Positions 1 through 9,362 are shown, numbered from the stretch's first letter. The stretch is 37,673 bases of DNA from Streptomyces sp. rh34 (GCF_002551245.1 NZ_NTGZ01000043.1:1-37673); one strand, 5' to 3'. Program-made: numbers and translations. Notes: generated by a model not told the origin, from the letters alone.

Positions 1-2379
1 GACGACACCGCCGCCCGGCTGCGGGCGCTCGGCGTCGGCGAGGGCTCGGTGGTCGTGCTGTGCCTCGACAAGTCTCCCGAGCTGATCGCCGCCCTGCTCG
101 GCGTGCTCAGGGCCGGCGCCGCCTACCTCCCGCTCCGCCCCGACCAGCCCGCCGACCGGCTCGCCCACCTCGTGACGACCACCGGCGCGGCCCTCGTCCT
201 CGTCGCGGACGACGCCACGTCGGAACAGACCGGAGCCCTGACCGTCCCGACCCTCACCCTCGCCGCGCTCGGACGCACCGAACCGCACCCGGAGGGACCG
301 GCGGCCGAGACCGGCCCGGACTCGCCCGCGTACGTCATCACCACCTCCGGATCCACCGGCCGGCCCAAGGCCGTCCGCGTCAGCCACCGCAACCTCGCCT
401 CCGCCCACGCCGCGTGGCGCCAGGAGTACCGTCTGGACACCGACGTCCGGACGCACCTCCAGATGGCCGAACCGTCCTTCGACGTGTTCACCGGCGACCT
501 GGTGCGCGCCCTGTGCTCGGGCGGCACCCTCGTCCTGGCCGACCGCGACCTCCTCTTCGACACCACCCGGCTCTACCGGACGATACGTCAGGAGCGCGTA
601 GACTGCGCGGAGTTCGTACCCGCTGTCGTCCGCGGGCTGATGGACCACTGCGCACGGGAGGGGCTGTGGCTGGACTTCCTGCGGCTGCTGGTGGTCGGCT
701 CGGACGCCTGGAGCGTGGGGGAGTACCGCCGGCTGGCCGAACTGTGCGGACCCGGCACCCGCCTGGTCAACTCCTACGGACTCACCGAGGCCACCATCGA
801 CAGCGCGTTCTTCGAGGGACCCGTCGACGACCTGGAACCCGGCGCGATGGTCCCGATCGGCCGGCCCCTGCCCAACAGCACCCTGCATGTCCTCGACGCC
901 CATGGCGAACCCGTACCGCCCGGCGTGCCCGGCGAACTCTGGATCGGCGGCGACGGTGTCGCCCTCGGCTACGCCGGGGACCCCGAACAGACCGAGGAGC
1001 GCTTCGTCACCCGGGCGCTCGGCCGGGCCGCCGGCGCCCGGCCCGAACGGCTCTACCGCACCGGCGACATCGCCCGCTGGGACGCGCACGGCCGGGTCCA
1101 CCTCCTGGGCCGGACCGACGGGCAGGTCAAACTGCGCGGCCACCGCATCGAGATCGGCGAGATCGAGGCACAGCTCGCCCAGTGGCCCCCGCTCGCCCGG
1201 GCCGTCGTCACCGTACGCACCGACACCGGGGGAGACGCGGCGCTCTGCGCCTACTGCGTACCGGCGCCCGGTGCGGCCCTGGACGTCCGGGCCCTGCGCC
1301 GCCACCTGGCGCGCTCGCTGCCCTCGTACATGATCCCGTCCCACTTCACCGAGCTGCCCGCCCTGCCGCTGACGGCCAACGGCAAGGTCGACACGGCCGC
1401 GCTGCCCGCCCCCCGGGCCGAGGAGGGGAACCGGCCGCACGAGGAGCCCGTGACGCTGTACGAGGTCAGCGTCGCCCGCCACTGGAGGACCCTGCTCGGA
1501 CGCGAACAGATCGGCCTGGAGGACGACTTCTTCGAACTCGGCGGCAGTTCGATCAAGCTCATCGAACTCCTCCACCACCTGCGCACCGAGTTCGGCGTCG
1601 GCGTCCCCGTCAGCAGGCTCTACCAGGGCACCACCCTGCACGGCATGGCCGCCACGGTGGAGGACGTCCTGCTCGGCACCGCCGCCGACGAACTGCCCAG
1701 CCTCACCTTCAACGCCGGCCAGGCCCCCGCCCTCTTCTGCTTCCCGCCCGCCGGCGGCCACGGACTCGTCTACCGGGGCCTGGCCGCACAGCTCCCCGAC
1801 CACTCCGTCACCGGCTTCAACTACCTTCCCGGCGACGACAAGGTCGCCCGGTACGCCGATCTGATCGAGGCCGCCCGGTCCGATGGCCCCTACCTGCTCC
1901 TCGGCTACTCCCTCGGCGGCAACCTCGCCTTCGAGACGGCCAAGGAGCTGGAGCGGCGCGGTCGCCGCGTCGCCCACGTCGTCATCATCGACTCCCGCCG
2001 CATCCTCGACGCCTACGAACCGGACGCCTCGGGCATCGCCGCCTTCGAGACCGAACTCGCCGACCACGTACGCAAGCACACCGGATCCGATGCCGTCGCC
2101 CGCGAGACCCTCGCCCACGCCGCCGAATACCTCGCCTTCTGCGGCCGGACCCCCAACACCGGCACGGTCGCCGCGACGGTCAGCGTGATCACCGACGAGG
2201 AGAAGGCCGCCCTCTACGCCGCCGGGGAGCACGGCACCTGGCACGGCAGCTCCACGGGCGCCACCGCCGTACTGCGCGGCTCCGGTGTCCACGCCGACAT
2301 GCTCGACGCCAAACACCTGCCCCGCAACGCCGAGCTGGTGCGGTCCGTCCTGACGGGAGGCGCGGCCCATGGCGGATGA
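1..2379 (+). CDS. Non-ribosomal peptide synthetase, terminal A-T-TE module (5' partial)
   Basis: The frame is open from the first base, so the N-terminus (and any condensation domain) lies outside the window; 792 residues are visible. The adenylation core motifs are in order: TSGSTGRPK (about residues 115-123), FDVFTGDL (160-167), NSYGLTEATID (257-267), LYRTGD (351-356) and NGKVD (460-464). A carrier domain follows with LGGSS, its phosphopantetheine Ser near residue 517. A type I thioesterase ends the protein, with GYSLGG (nucleophile Ser near 637) and a HADML-type catalytic His near the C-terminus. Aligned by eye to GrsA numbering, the pocket reads D-V-G-E-V-G-S-I-D-(K), close to the known ornithine code DVGEIGSIDK. 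I infer activation of ornithine or a related basic amino acid, then TE release by hydrolysis or cyclisation. The stop overlaps the next start by 11 bp. Confidence 0.93.
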   Translation, partial: DDTAARLRALGVGEGSVVVLCLDKSPELIAALLGVLRAGAAYLPLRPDQPADRLAHLVTTTGAALVLVADDATSEQTGALTVPTLTLAALGRTEPHPEGPAAETGPDSPAYVITTSGSTGRPKAVRVSHRNLASAHAAWRQEYRLDTDVRTHLQMAEPSFDVFTGDLVRALCSGGTLVLADRDLLFDTTRLYRTIRQERVDCAEFVPAVVRGLMDHCAREGLWLDFLRLLVVGSDAWSVGEYRRLAELCGPGTRLVNSYGLTEATIDSAFFEGPVDDLEPGAMVPIGRPLPNSTLHVLDAHGEPVPPGVPGELWIGGDGVALGYAGDPEQTEERFVTRALGRAAGARPERLYRTGDIARWDAHGRVHLLGRTDGQVKLRGHRIEIGEIEAQLAQWPPLARAVVTVRTDTGGDAALCAYCVPAPGAALDVRALRRHLARSLPSYMIPSHFTELPALPLTANGKVDTAALPAPRAEEGNRPHEEPVTLYEVSVARHWRTLLGREQIGLEDDFFELGGSSIKLIELLHHLRTEFGVGVPVSRLYQGTTLHGMAATVEDVLLGTAADELPSLTFNAGQAPALFCFPPAGGHGLVYRGLAAQLPDHSVTGFNYLPGDDKVARYADLIEAARSDGPYLLLGYSLGGNLAFETAKELERRGRRVAHVVIIDSRRILDAYEPDASGIAAFETELADHVRKHTGSDAVARETLAHAAEYLAFCGRTPNTGTVAATVSVITDEEKAALYAAGEHGTWHGSSTGATAVLRGSGVHADMLDAKHLPRNAELVRSVLTGGAAHGG

Positions 2380-4051
2380 CGACGGCACCGACTGGACCAG
2401 CAGGGAACGCGACCCGGGCACACCGCCCCGCGTCATCGTCATCGGCGCGGGCGTGGCCGGCCTCTCCACCGGCATCTACGCGCAGATGAGCGGAGCCAGG
2501 ACCCGCATCTTCGAGAAGCACGTACTGCCCGGCGGCTGCTGCACCGCCTGGTCCCGCGACGGGTACCTCTTCGACTACTGCATCGAATGGCTCATCGGCA
2601 CCGCCCCGGGCAACGACGCCCACCGGGTGTGGAGCGAACTCGGCGCGCTCGACGGCAAGACGGTCACCAACTTCGAGCTGTTCAACAAGGTCGAGGACGC
2701 GTCGGGCCGGTCGGTGACCTTCTACAACGACCCCGACCGCCTGGAGGCCCACCTCCTGGAGGTCTCACCCGCCGACGCCCCGCTCATCCGGGCCTTCGCC
2801 CGGGACCTGCGGCGCTTCATCGACATCGAGCTGTACCCGTTCCTGACCGCGCCCGCGCTGCGGACCGTACGGGAGCGGGCTCAGACCCTGCGCACGGTGC
2901 TCCCCGCGTTCCGGCTGTTCTGGCGGACCGCCGCCACCCCGATGCACGTGTTCGCCGACCGGTTCCAGGACCCGCTGCTGCGCAAGGCGTTCCGCAACAT
3001 CTTCTTCCAGGACCCCGAGGGCTTCCCGCTGCTGCCGTACCTCTTCAACATGGCGGCCGCCCACCACGGCAACGCGGGCTTCCCGCAAGGCGGTTCGCTC
3101 GGCCTCGCCCGGTCCGTCGAGGAGCGCTACCGGAGCCTGGGCGGAACGGTCACCTACCGGGCCCGCACCGAGCGGATCCTGGTCGAGAACGACCGCGCGA
3201 TCGGCATCGAACTCCGCAACGGAAGGCAGTACTTCGCCGAACACGTGGTCTCCGCGTGCGACGGCCACACCACCGTGTACGGACTCCTGGGCGGTCGGTA
3301 CACCGGCCCCCGCATCGACAAGCTCTACACCGACCTCCTCCACCGCCCCGGCACCCTCTTCCCCGCCGTCGTCTCCGCGTTCGTCGGCCTGCGCGGCGAC
3401 CTGGAACCCGAGGAGGCGCACAGCACGACGCACCTCCTCGGCCCGGACGACGCGGCCCACCTCCCCGGGGCGCTCCAGGACAGCCTCGTCGTGCAGGCCC
3501 GGTCCCGCTACTCCGGCGGCTTCGCACCGCCGGGCCACTCCGTCCTGCACTGCACCTACTTCAGCGACTACGCCCACTGGAAGGACCTGCGCACCAGGGA
3601 CCGCAAGGAGTACCGCCGACGCAAGCGCGAAGTCGCCGAATTCGTCCGCGACTTCCTGGAACGCCGAACGCCCGGCATCGCGGAGCGCATCGACATCATC
3701 GAGGTCGCCACACCCGCCACGACCCACCGCTACACCGGGAACCTCGGCGGTTCCATCCTCGCCTGGAAGGCGTTCTCCGAGGCCGACGACGTCGCCACGC
3801 GCCTGGTCGGCAAGGACCGGATGCGGCTGCCCGGACTGAGCGGCTTCTCCATGGCCGGGCAGTGGGCCGGCATGGGCGGCCTGATCCGCGCCGCCTCCAC
3901 CGGCCGCTTCGCCGTCCAGTACCTCTGCCGCGAACTGGGCCTGGAATTCCGGGCCTGGGAGAGCGAGGGCACCGAACCCTGGCACCCCGGGAAGCTGGGA
4001 CACCTGCCCCAGCTCGACCGGTGGTCCGCACGGGAGAGCGAGGACTCATGA
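2369..4051 (+). CDS. CrtI/retinol-saturase-like FAD-dependent oxidoreductase 1
   Basis: A 560-residue NAD(P)/FAD oxidoreductase of the phytoene desaturase superfamily. The N-terminal dinucleotide-binding motif VIGAGVAGLS sits near residue 28, followed by LPGGCCTAW, a signature shared with the next gene. The C-terminus carries the FAD-closing segment with GGLIRAASTGRFA. The ATG at 2369 has a good RBS (GGGAGG, 2355-2360) and overlaps the NRPS stop, implying translational coupling. Family members desaturate, saturate or isomerise conjugated polyene or lipid chains. Its place between an NRPS and a P450 suggests it oxidises the peptide or an acyl/polyene substituent rather than a carotenoid, since no crtE, crtB or crtY homologue is seen. 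The substrate cannot be read from the sequence. Confidence 0.88.
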   Translation: MADDDGTDWTSRERDPGTPPRVIVIGAGVAGLSTGIYAQMSGARTRIFEKHVLPGGCCTAWSRDGYLFDYCIEWLIGTAPGNDAHRVWSELGALDGKTVTNFELFNKVEDASGRSVTFYNDPDRLEAHLLEVSPADAPLIRAFARDLRRFIDIELYPFLTAPALRTVRERAQTLRTVLPAFRLFWRTAATPMHVFADRFQDPLLRKAFRNIFFQDPEGFPLLPYLFNMAAAHHGNAGFPQGGSLGLARSVEERYRSLGGTVTYRARTERILVENDRAIGIELRNGRQYFAEHVVSACDGHTTVYGLLGGRYTGPRIDKLYTDLLHRPGTLFPAVVSAFVGLRGDLEPEEAHSTTHLLGPDDAAHLPGALQDSLVVQARSRYSGGFAPPGHSVLHCTYFSDYAHWKDLRTRDRKEYRRRKREVAEFVRDFLERRTPGIAERIDIIEVATPATTHRYTGNLGGSILAWKAFSEADDVATRLVGKDRMRLPGLSGFSMAGQWAGMGGLIRAASTGRFAVQYLCRELGLEFRAWESEGTEPWHPGKLGHLPQLDRWSARESEDS

Positions 4052-5772
4052 GCGGGAACAGGAACGGGCCCCGGCCCGGCGGCGCCCGCCGGCCCCGGGA
4101 GACGATGATCATCATCGGGGCCGGTCTCGGCGGGCTCTCCACCGGCTGCTACGCCCAGATGAACGGCTACCGCACCCGCATCCTGGAGATGCACGAGCTG
4201 CCCGGCGGCTGCTGCACCGCCTGGGATCGCGGCGGCTTCACCCTGGACGCCTGCGTCAGCTGGCTCCTCGGCAGCGGCCCCGGCAACGAGATGCACCAGA
4301 TCTGGCTGGAGCTCGGGGCCCTCCAGGGCAAGGAGATCCGCCACTTCGACGTCTTCAACATCGTGCGCGGCACGGACGGCCGCGCCGTCCACTTCTACTC
4401 CGACCCCGACCGGCTCGAAGCCCACCTCATCGACATCTCGCCGGCCGACGCGCGGCTCGTGCGGAAGTTCTGCGCGCAACTGCGCAGCTTCCGCAAGGCG
4501 CTCGCGGTCTACCCCTTCCTCAAGCCCGTCGGACTGATGGGACGCCGGGAGCGCTGGCGGATGCTCGCCTCGTTCCTGCCGTACCTCAACTCCGTCCGCA
4601 CCACGATCACCGTCCTGATGAGCGACTTCTCCGCGAGGTTCAAGGACCCCCTTCTGCGGCAGGCCTTCAACTTCATCCTCTACGAGAAGCACCCGGCCTT
4701 CCCCGTCCTCCCCTTCCACTTCCAGCTCGCCTCGCACGCCAACCTCTCCGCCGGAGTCCCCGAGGGCGGCTCCCTCGGTCTCGCCGAGTCGATCGAGGCG
4801 CGCTACCGCCGGCTCGGCGGCGAGGTCTCGTACAACACGAAGGTCGAGACGGTGATCGTCGAGGACGACCGGGCGGTGGGCGTCCGGCTCAGCGACGGTC
4901 AGGAACTGCGCGCCGACATCGTCGTGTCGGCCTGCGACGGCTACACCACGACCATGCAGTTCCTGGGGGGCAAGTACCTGGGCGAGGACTACCGCAAGCT
5001 CTACACCGAGACCATCCGCGAACCCGGCATGGTCTTCCCCGGCTACTTCACCCTCTTCCTCGGCCTCTCCCGCCCCTTCCCCGAAGGGGAACCCTGCACC
5101 ACCTACCTCCTCGACGAGGCCACGGCGGCCGAACTGACCGGCATCCGCCACTCCAGCATCAACGTCCAGTTCCGCAGCCGCCACTACCCCGAACTGTCCC
5201 CGGACGGCACCACCGTCGTCTACGCCACCTACTTCTGCGACATCGCCCCCTGGCGCGCCCTGGACGAGGGCCCCGAACAGATCACCCGCACCCGCGGCGG
5301 ACAGGAGCTGCACACCCTGCCCGTACGGCACGGGCGCGGCTACTACGTGGCGAAACGGCGGGCCCGCGAGACACTCGTCGGCTTCCTGGAACAGCGCTAC
5401 CCCGGCCTGCGGGACGCGATCGTCGTCCGTGACGTCTCCAGCCCCCTCACCCAGGTCCGCTACACCGGCAACTACGACGGCACCGTCCTCGGCTGGCAGC
5501 CCTTCGTCGAGAGCGGCGAGCGGCTCGAAGAGCTGATCAGGAAGCACGGCCCGGGACTTCCCGGACTGCGCGACTTCTACCAGTCCGGTGTCTGGGCCAC
5601 CACCGGCGGGCTCATCCGGGCCGCCGCCGCCGGACGCCACGTCATGCAGTTCGTCTGCCGCGACGACGACCGGCCCTTCACCGCGTCGCTCGACCTCACC
5701 GCACCACCACCGACCCACCGGGTCATCCCCGTGCCCGTCCGCCCCGCCGCACCGACGGAGAGGAAACGATGA
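4048..5772 (+). CDS. CrtI/retinol-saturase-like FAD-dependent oxidoreductase 2
   Basis: A 574-residue paralogue of the preceding gene; the ATG overlaps its stop by 4 bp (ATGA). The FAD-binding motif IIGAGLGGLS lies near residue 22 and is followed by the same LPGGCCTAW block. The two proteins align along their length (for example PEGGSLGLAESIEARYR against PQGGSLGLARSVEERYR, and VVSACDGYTTT against VVSACDGHTTV), so the pair arose by tandem duplication. Copy 2 has an extra stretch with RTRGGQELHT and a Pro-rich tail. Two successive desaturation or isomerisation steps, or a heteromeric enzyme, are both possible; the sequence cannot separate these. Translational coupling to both neighbours puts it in the biosynthetic operon. 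Confidence 0.88.
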   Translation: MSGNRNGPRPGGARRPRETMIIIGAGLGGLSTGCYAQMNGYRTRILEMHELPGGCCTAWDRGGFTLDACVSWLLGSGPGNEMHQIWLELGALQGKEIRHFDVFNIVRGTDGRAVHFYSDPDRLEAHLIDISPADARLVRKFCAQLRSFRKALAVYPFLKPVGLMGRRERWRMLASFLPYLNSVRTTITVLMSDFSARFKDPLLRQAFNFILYEKHPAFPVLPFHFQLASHANLSAGVPEGGSLGLAESIEARYRRLGGEVSYNTKVETVIVEDDRAVGVRLSDGQELRADIVVSACDGYTTTMQFLGGKYLGEDYRKLYTETIREPGMVFPGYFTLFLGLSRPFPEGEPCTTYLLDEATAAELTGIRHSSINVQFRSRHYPELSPDGTTVVYATYFCDIAPWRALDEGPEQITRTRGGQELHTLPVRHGRGYYVAKRRARETLVGFLEQRYPGLRDAIVVRDVSSPLTQVRYTGNYDGTVLGWQPFVESGERLEELIRKHGPGLPGLRDFYQSGVWATTGGLIRAAAAGRHVMQFVCRDDDRPFTASLDLTAPPPTHRVIPVPVRPAAPTERKR

Positions 5773-6824
5773 AGATCGCGAAGTGGGTGGTCCGCGAGCA
5801 CGTCGAGGGCGTCCCCGACGTGGACCGCGTCTACGAGAAGGTCGTCGAGAACCTCGACGTGGCCCTCGCCCCCGACGAGATGCTCCTTCGCACGCTGTAC
5901 GTCTCCGTCGACCCCTACCTCCAGGGCATCGCCCTCGACACCCCCATCGGCCGGCACATGGGCGCCGACTCGATCATGGAGGTGGTGGAGGCGGGACCGC
6001 GCGCCGCCCACCGTGTCGGCGACCTCGTACAGGGCTTCGGCGGCTGGCGCACCCATGTGATCAGCACCGGCGCGCCCGAACTCTGGCAGACCGGCACGTT
6101 CCCCATGGTCTTCCCCGCCTACCGCAGGCTCGACCCCCGGTGGTACGACGACGCCCTGCCGCTGCCGACCGCCCTCAGCGTGATGGGCGGCCCCGGCATG
6201 ACCGCCTGGGGGACCCTGACCAAGTACATGACGATCAGCCCCGGCGAGACCCTCGTCATCAGCGGGGCCTCCGGCTCGGTGGGCGCGCTCGTCGGCCAGC
6301 TCGCCGCGCTCGCCGGCGCCCGGGTGATCGGCACCACCTCGTCCCCGGAGAAGGCGGAGTACCTCACCGGCCTCGGGTTCGACGCCGTGATCGTCTACCG
6401 CCACGGGGACGGCGCGGACACCGTACGCGACGCACTCGCCCGTGCCGCCCCCGACGGTGTCGACCGGTACTTCGACAACCTCGGCGGCGCGGTCACCGAC
6501 GCCGTGTTCCCCCTGCTCAACATCGGGAGCCAGGTGGCGGTGTGCTGGCAGTGGGCGACCCAGGTCGGCAACGAGAGCACCGGCCCCCGGCTCCTGCCCT
6601 ACCTGATGTTCCCGCGCGCCACGGTCCGCGGCATCTTCTCCCTGGAATGGTTCACCGAACAGAACTGGCAGGACCTCCACACCGACCTGGGTAGCCGCGT
6701 CCGGCGCGGCGAGGTCGTCTGCGACCACACCCTGCACCGCGGCTTCGACAGGATCCCCGCCGCCTACGGCAGCCTCTACGGAGACCGGACGGCCAACCGG
6801 GGCAAGGTGCTCGTCGAACTCTGA
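5769..6824 (+). CDS. NADP-dependent MDR oxidoreductase (2-alkenal/prostaglandin reductase-like)
   Basis: A 351-residue medium-chain dehydrogenase/reductase without zinc-ligand cysteines. The N-terminal domain carries VSVDPYLQG, typical of the leukotriene B4 dehydrogenase / curcumin reductase subfamily. The nucleotide-binding motif is SGASGSVG near residue 165, and GMTAW precedes it. Members reduce alpha,beta-unsaturated carbonyls with NADPH. The start overlaps the upstream stop by 4 bp, so it is co-translated with the flavoproteins. A reasonable inference is that it reduces a double bond next to a carbonyl in the pathway intermediate, balancing the oxidations catalysed by its neighbours. After it, a 48-bp gap leads to the P450. 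Confidence 0.9.
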   Translation: MKIAKWVVREHVEGVPDVDRVYEKVVENLDVALAPDEMLLRTLYVSVDPYLQGIALDTPIGRHMGADSIMEVVEAGPRAAHRVGDLVQGFGGWRTHVISTGAPELWQTGTFPMVFPAYRRLDPRWYDDALPLPTALSVMGGPGMTAWGTLTKYMTISPGETLVISGASGSVGALVGQLAALAGARVIGTTSSPEKAEYLTGLGFDAVIVYRHGDGADTVRDALARAAPDGVDRYFDNLGGAVTDAVFPLLNIGSQVAVCWQWATQVGNESTGPRLLPYLMFPRATVRGIFSLEWFTEQNWQDLHTDLGSRVRRGEVVCDHTLHRGFDRIPAAYGSLYGDRTANRGKVLVEL

Positions 6825-6872
6825 CCGCGGCCCTCCCTCCCCACCATCCAACACCCCTGCCCAGGAGGCACG

Positions 6873-8063
6873 TTGACCACCATCGACCCCACGCAACCAG
6901 TCCCGGAGCCGATGCACCGCCTGTTCTTCGAGGACCCCGGGCCGCCCCGCCCCGCCGAGCTGCCGGACGGCGGCCCCGCCTGGCTGGTCAGCCGGTACGG
7001 CGACGTCCGCCACGTGCTCTCCGACCCGCGGTTCGGCCGGGCACAGCTGTACGCCCCCGACGCGCCCGCCCTCTCCGGCGTCCCCGACCTGGTGAACGAC
7101 CCCGACCTGATGTTCAACCAGGACGGCCCCGACCATCTGCGCCTGCGCCGCACCCTGCGACGCGCGTTCACCCCGAGAGCCGTCGCCCGCTGGCGGCCGT
7201 GGATCGCGGCGATAGTGGAGGAGCTCCTCGACCGGCTGGAGACGCGACAACGACCGGCGGACGTCGTCGCCGAGTTCACCCTCCCGCTGCCGGTGGCGGT
7301 GATCAGCCGCCTCATGGGGCTCGACGAGTCCGCGTGGGACCGGATGCGGCACTGGAGCGAACACGCCTTCTCCGACGGCACCCACGAGGGCGAACAGGTG
7401 GCATCGGTCCTCAAGGACTTCAGCGCGTTCGGCGCGGACCTCCTCGCGGAGCGGCGCCGGGCACCGGGCGAGGACCTGATCAGCAGTCTGGTCGCGGCCG
7501 CCGACGATGAAGGAGGCGTTCCCGAGGCCCAGTTGGTCAGCCTGGTGTGCGGCCTGGTCGTCGGAGGCCACGACAGCACGATGACCATGCTCGGCAACGC
7601 GCTGCTCTACCTCCTGGGCGAACGCCGTGAGACCTGGCCCCGCCTCGGCGTCGACGAGGAGGCCGCCGGACGCCTCGTCGACCGCCTCGTCCACCTCGTC
7701 CCGCTGGGCGACGACCGGGGCAGCACCCGCCACGCCGCCGAGGACGTCGAGGTCGGCGGGGTGACGATCCCGGCCGGTGCGATCGTGCTCGCCGACTGCG
7801 GCATGGCCAACCGCGACCCGGAGGTCTTCCCGCCCGCCACCCTCCACGACCTGTTCGCCCCGCTGGAGGCCCCCACGCTCTCCTTCGGCGCCGGTCCCCA
7901 CTACTGCCTCGGCGCCTGGCTGGCCCGCACGGAGCTCCAGCTCGCCCTGCACCGCCTGGCCGCCCGCTTCCCGGACCTGCGCCTGGCCGCCCCCATGGAC
8001 ACGGTCGCCTGGCGGACCGGGACGACCTCCCGCAGCCCGCAGCGGCTGGGTGTCAGGTGGTAG
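6873..8063 (+). CDS. Cytochrome P450 with non-canonical K-helix (no ExxR)
   Basis: A 396-residue bacterial class I P450. The start is TTG at 6873, chosen because AGGAGG lies at 6863-6868 and no ATG fits. The haem-binding segment FGAGPHYCLG is intact (ligand Cys near residue 345). The I-helix has GGHDST (231-236), acidic and Thr residues retained. At the K-helix position about 70 residues before the Cys, where almost all P450s have ExxR, the sequence reads RLVH (271-274) within LVDRLVHLVP, so both the Glu and the Arg are replaced. The rest of the region (DVEVGGVTIPAG) aligns normally, which argues against a frameshift. ExxR-less P450s are known in Streptomyces (CYP156/157). It probably hydroxylates or otherwise oxidises the NRPS product; no ferredoxin gene is next to it. 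Confidence 0.92.
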   Translation: MTTIDPTQPVPEPMHRLFFEDPGPPRPAELPDGGPAWLVSRYGDVRHVLSDPRFGRAQLYAPDAPALSGVPDLVNDPDLMFNQDGPDHLRLRRTLRRAFTPRAVARWRPWIAAIVEELLDRLETRQRPADVVAEFTLPLPVAVISRLMGLDESAWDRMRHWSEHAFSDGTHEGEQVASVLKDFSAFGADLLAERRRAPGEDLISSLVAAADDEGGVPEAQLVSLVCGLVVGGHDSTMTMLGNALLYLLGERRETWPRLGVDEEAAGRLVDRLVHLVPLGDDRGSTRHAAEDVEVGGVTIPAGAIVLADCGMANRDPEVFPPATLHDLFAPLEAPTLSFGAGPHYCLGAWLARTELQLALHRLAARFPDLRLAAPMDTVAWRTGTTSRSPQRLGVRW

Positions 8064-8114
8064 GGCCCGGTTCCGTCCCGTTCTCGGCCTGGTGGGACAG
8101 ACCCGCGCGTGCGA

Positions 8115-8134
8115 GGCCCGGGGCTCGCCGGGCC
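8115..8134. terminator. Possible bidirectional terminator between P450 and manD
   Basis: GGCCCGG and CCGGGCC form a 7-bp GC stem around a 6-nt loop in the 84-bp gap between two convergent genes. There is no T-tract, as is common in Streptomyces. The assignment rests on structure and position only. Confidence 0.4.
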
Positions 8135-8147
8135 CCGCACCGGGGGC

Positions 8148-9362
8148 TCACCAGTCGTGGACGGTCCCGTCGTGGAGACGGTTGACCGGCAGATACGCGG
8201 CCGCGTACGGGTGTGCCGCGGCCAGCTCCTCGTCGAGCTCCACGCCGATGCCGGGCTCCTCACCCGGATGCAGGTAGCCGTCGGTGAAGGTATAGGCGTG
8301 CCGGAACACCGCGTCGGTGAGCGGGGTGTGGCCCGAGAACTCCTGGATGCCGAAGTTGTGCACGGCGAGGTCCAGGTGGACGGCGGCGGCCATCCCGACC
8401 GGGGAGATGTCCTCGGGGCCGTGGATCGCGCTCCTGATCTGGTACTGCGCGGCGAAGTCGAAGAGCTTCCGCAGCGGGGTGACGCCGCCGAAATGGGTCA
8501 CCGCCGAACGCACATAGTCGATCAACTGCTCCGTGATCAGGGTCTGGTAGTCGTACACCGTGTTGAACACCTCGCCGACGGCCAGCGGCGTGGTGGTGCC
8601 CCGGCGCACCAGACGCAGCGCCTCCTGGTTCTCGGCCGGGGTGCAGTCCTCCAGCCAGAACGGCCGGTAGGGCTCCAGGTCCTTGCCGAGCCGGGCGGCC
8701 TGCACGGGGGTGAGCCGGTGGTGGGCGTCGTGGAGCAGCGGCAGTTCGGCGCCGAACTCCGCGCGCACCGCCTCGAAGACGGCCGGCACATGGCGCAGAT
8801 ACGCGGCGGTGTCCCAGTCCTCCACCAGGGGGCGGGCCTGCTGGTGGAGAACCGCGGCGCCGGTCTCGTCGGTGTCCGACACCCCGTACACGGCCTTCAG
8901 GCCGGGGACGCCGGACTGGATGCGGACGGCGGGGTAGCCCTCGGCGAGCCGGGCCCGTACGGAGTCGAGCAGTTCGGGTATGTCCCGGCCGTTGGCATGG
9001 CCGTACGTCCCGATCCGCTCCCGGCTCGCACCGCCCAGCAGTTGGTACAGCGGCAGCCCGGCGGCCTTCGCCTTGATGTCCCACAGTGCCACGTCGACGG
9101 CGGCGATGGCGGCCATCGTCACCGGGCCGCGCCGCCAGTACGCACCCCGGTACAGCGACTGCCAGGTGTCCTCGACGCGGTGCGGGTCGAGCCCGATCAG
9201 CAGAGGGGCGACATGGTCGGTGAGATAGCTGACGACGGCCAGCTCCCGCCCGTTCAGTGTGGCGTCGCCGAGGCCGGTGAGCCCTTCGTCGGTCGTCAGC
9301 TTCAGGGTGACGAAGTTGCGGCCCGGGCTGGTGACGACGACCTTCGCGTCGACGATCTTCAT
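8148..9362 (-). CDS. manD: D-mannonate dehydratase-like enolase-superfamily enzyme (ManD/RspA)
   Basis: A 404-residue protein of the mandelate racemase/enolase superfamily, typical length for ManD/RspA. It starts [21 protein letters not shown] and has [26 protein letters not shown], the HDAHHRLTP metal/catalytic block, LEDCTP, a following VGEVFN glutamate and HGPEDISP. The C-terminus ends [11 protein letters not shown], as in characterised mannonate dehydratases. These enzymes dehydrate D-mannonate (or D-gluconate) to the 2-keto-3-deoxy acid in hexuronate breakdown; members vary widely in activity, so the exact acid sugar is inferred. It is the last gene of the operon with two permeases and a binding protein, 37 bp after the last permease. 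Confidence 0.9.
   Translation of the reverse strand: MKIVDAKVVVTSPGRNFVTLKLTTDEGLTGLGDATLNGRELAVVSYLTDHVAPLLIGLDPHRVEDTWQSLYRGAYWRRGPVTMAAIAAVDVALWDIKAKAAGLPLYQLLGGASRERIGTYGHANGRDIPELLDSVRARLAEGYPAVRIQSGVPGLKAVYGVSDTDETGAAVLHQQARPLVEDWDTAAYLRHVPAVFEAVRAEFGAELPLLHDAHHRLTPVQAARLGKDLEPYRPFWLEDCTPAENQEALRLVRRGTTTPLAVGEVFNTVYDYQTLITEQLIDYVRSAVTHFGGVTPLRKLFDFAAQYQIRSAIHGPEDISPVGMAAAVHLDLAVHNFGIQEFSGHTPLTDAVFRHAYTFTDGYLHPGEEPGIGVELDEELAAAHPYAAAYLPVNRLHDGTVHDW

Noticed and set aside
1..2379. A-T-TE quinone synthetase (polyporic acid/atromentin type)
   Set aside because: That family activates alpha-keto acids and lacks the pocket Asp that binds the amino group; here the Asp is present and the pocket is ornithine-like. 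The N-terminus is also missing, so the three-domain layout is not proven.
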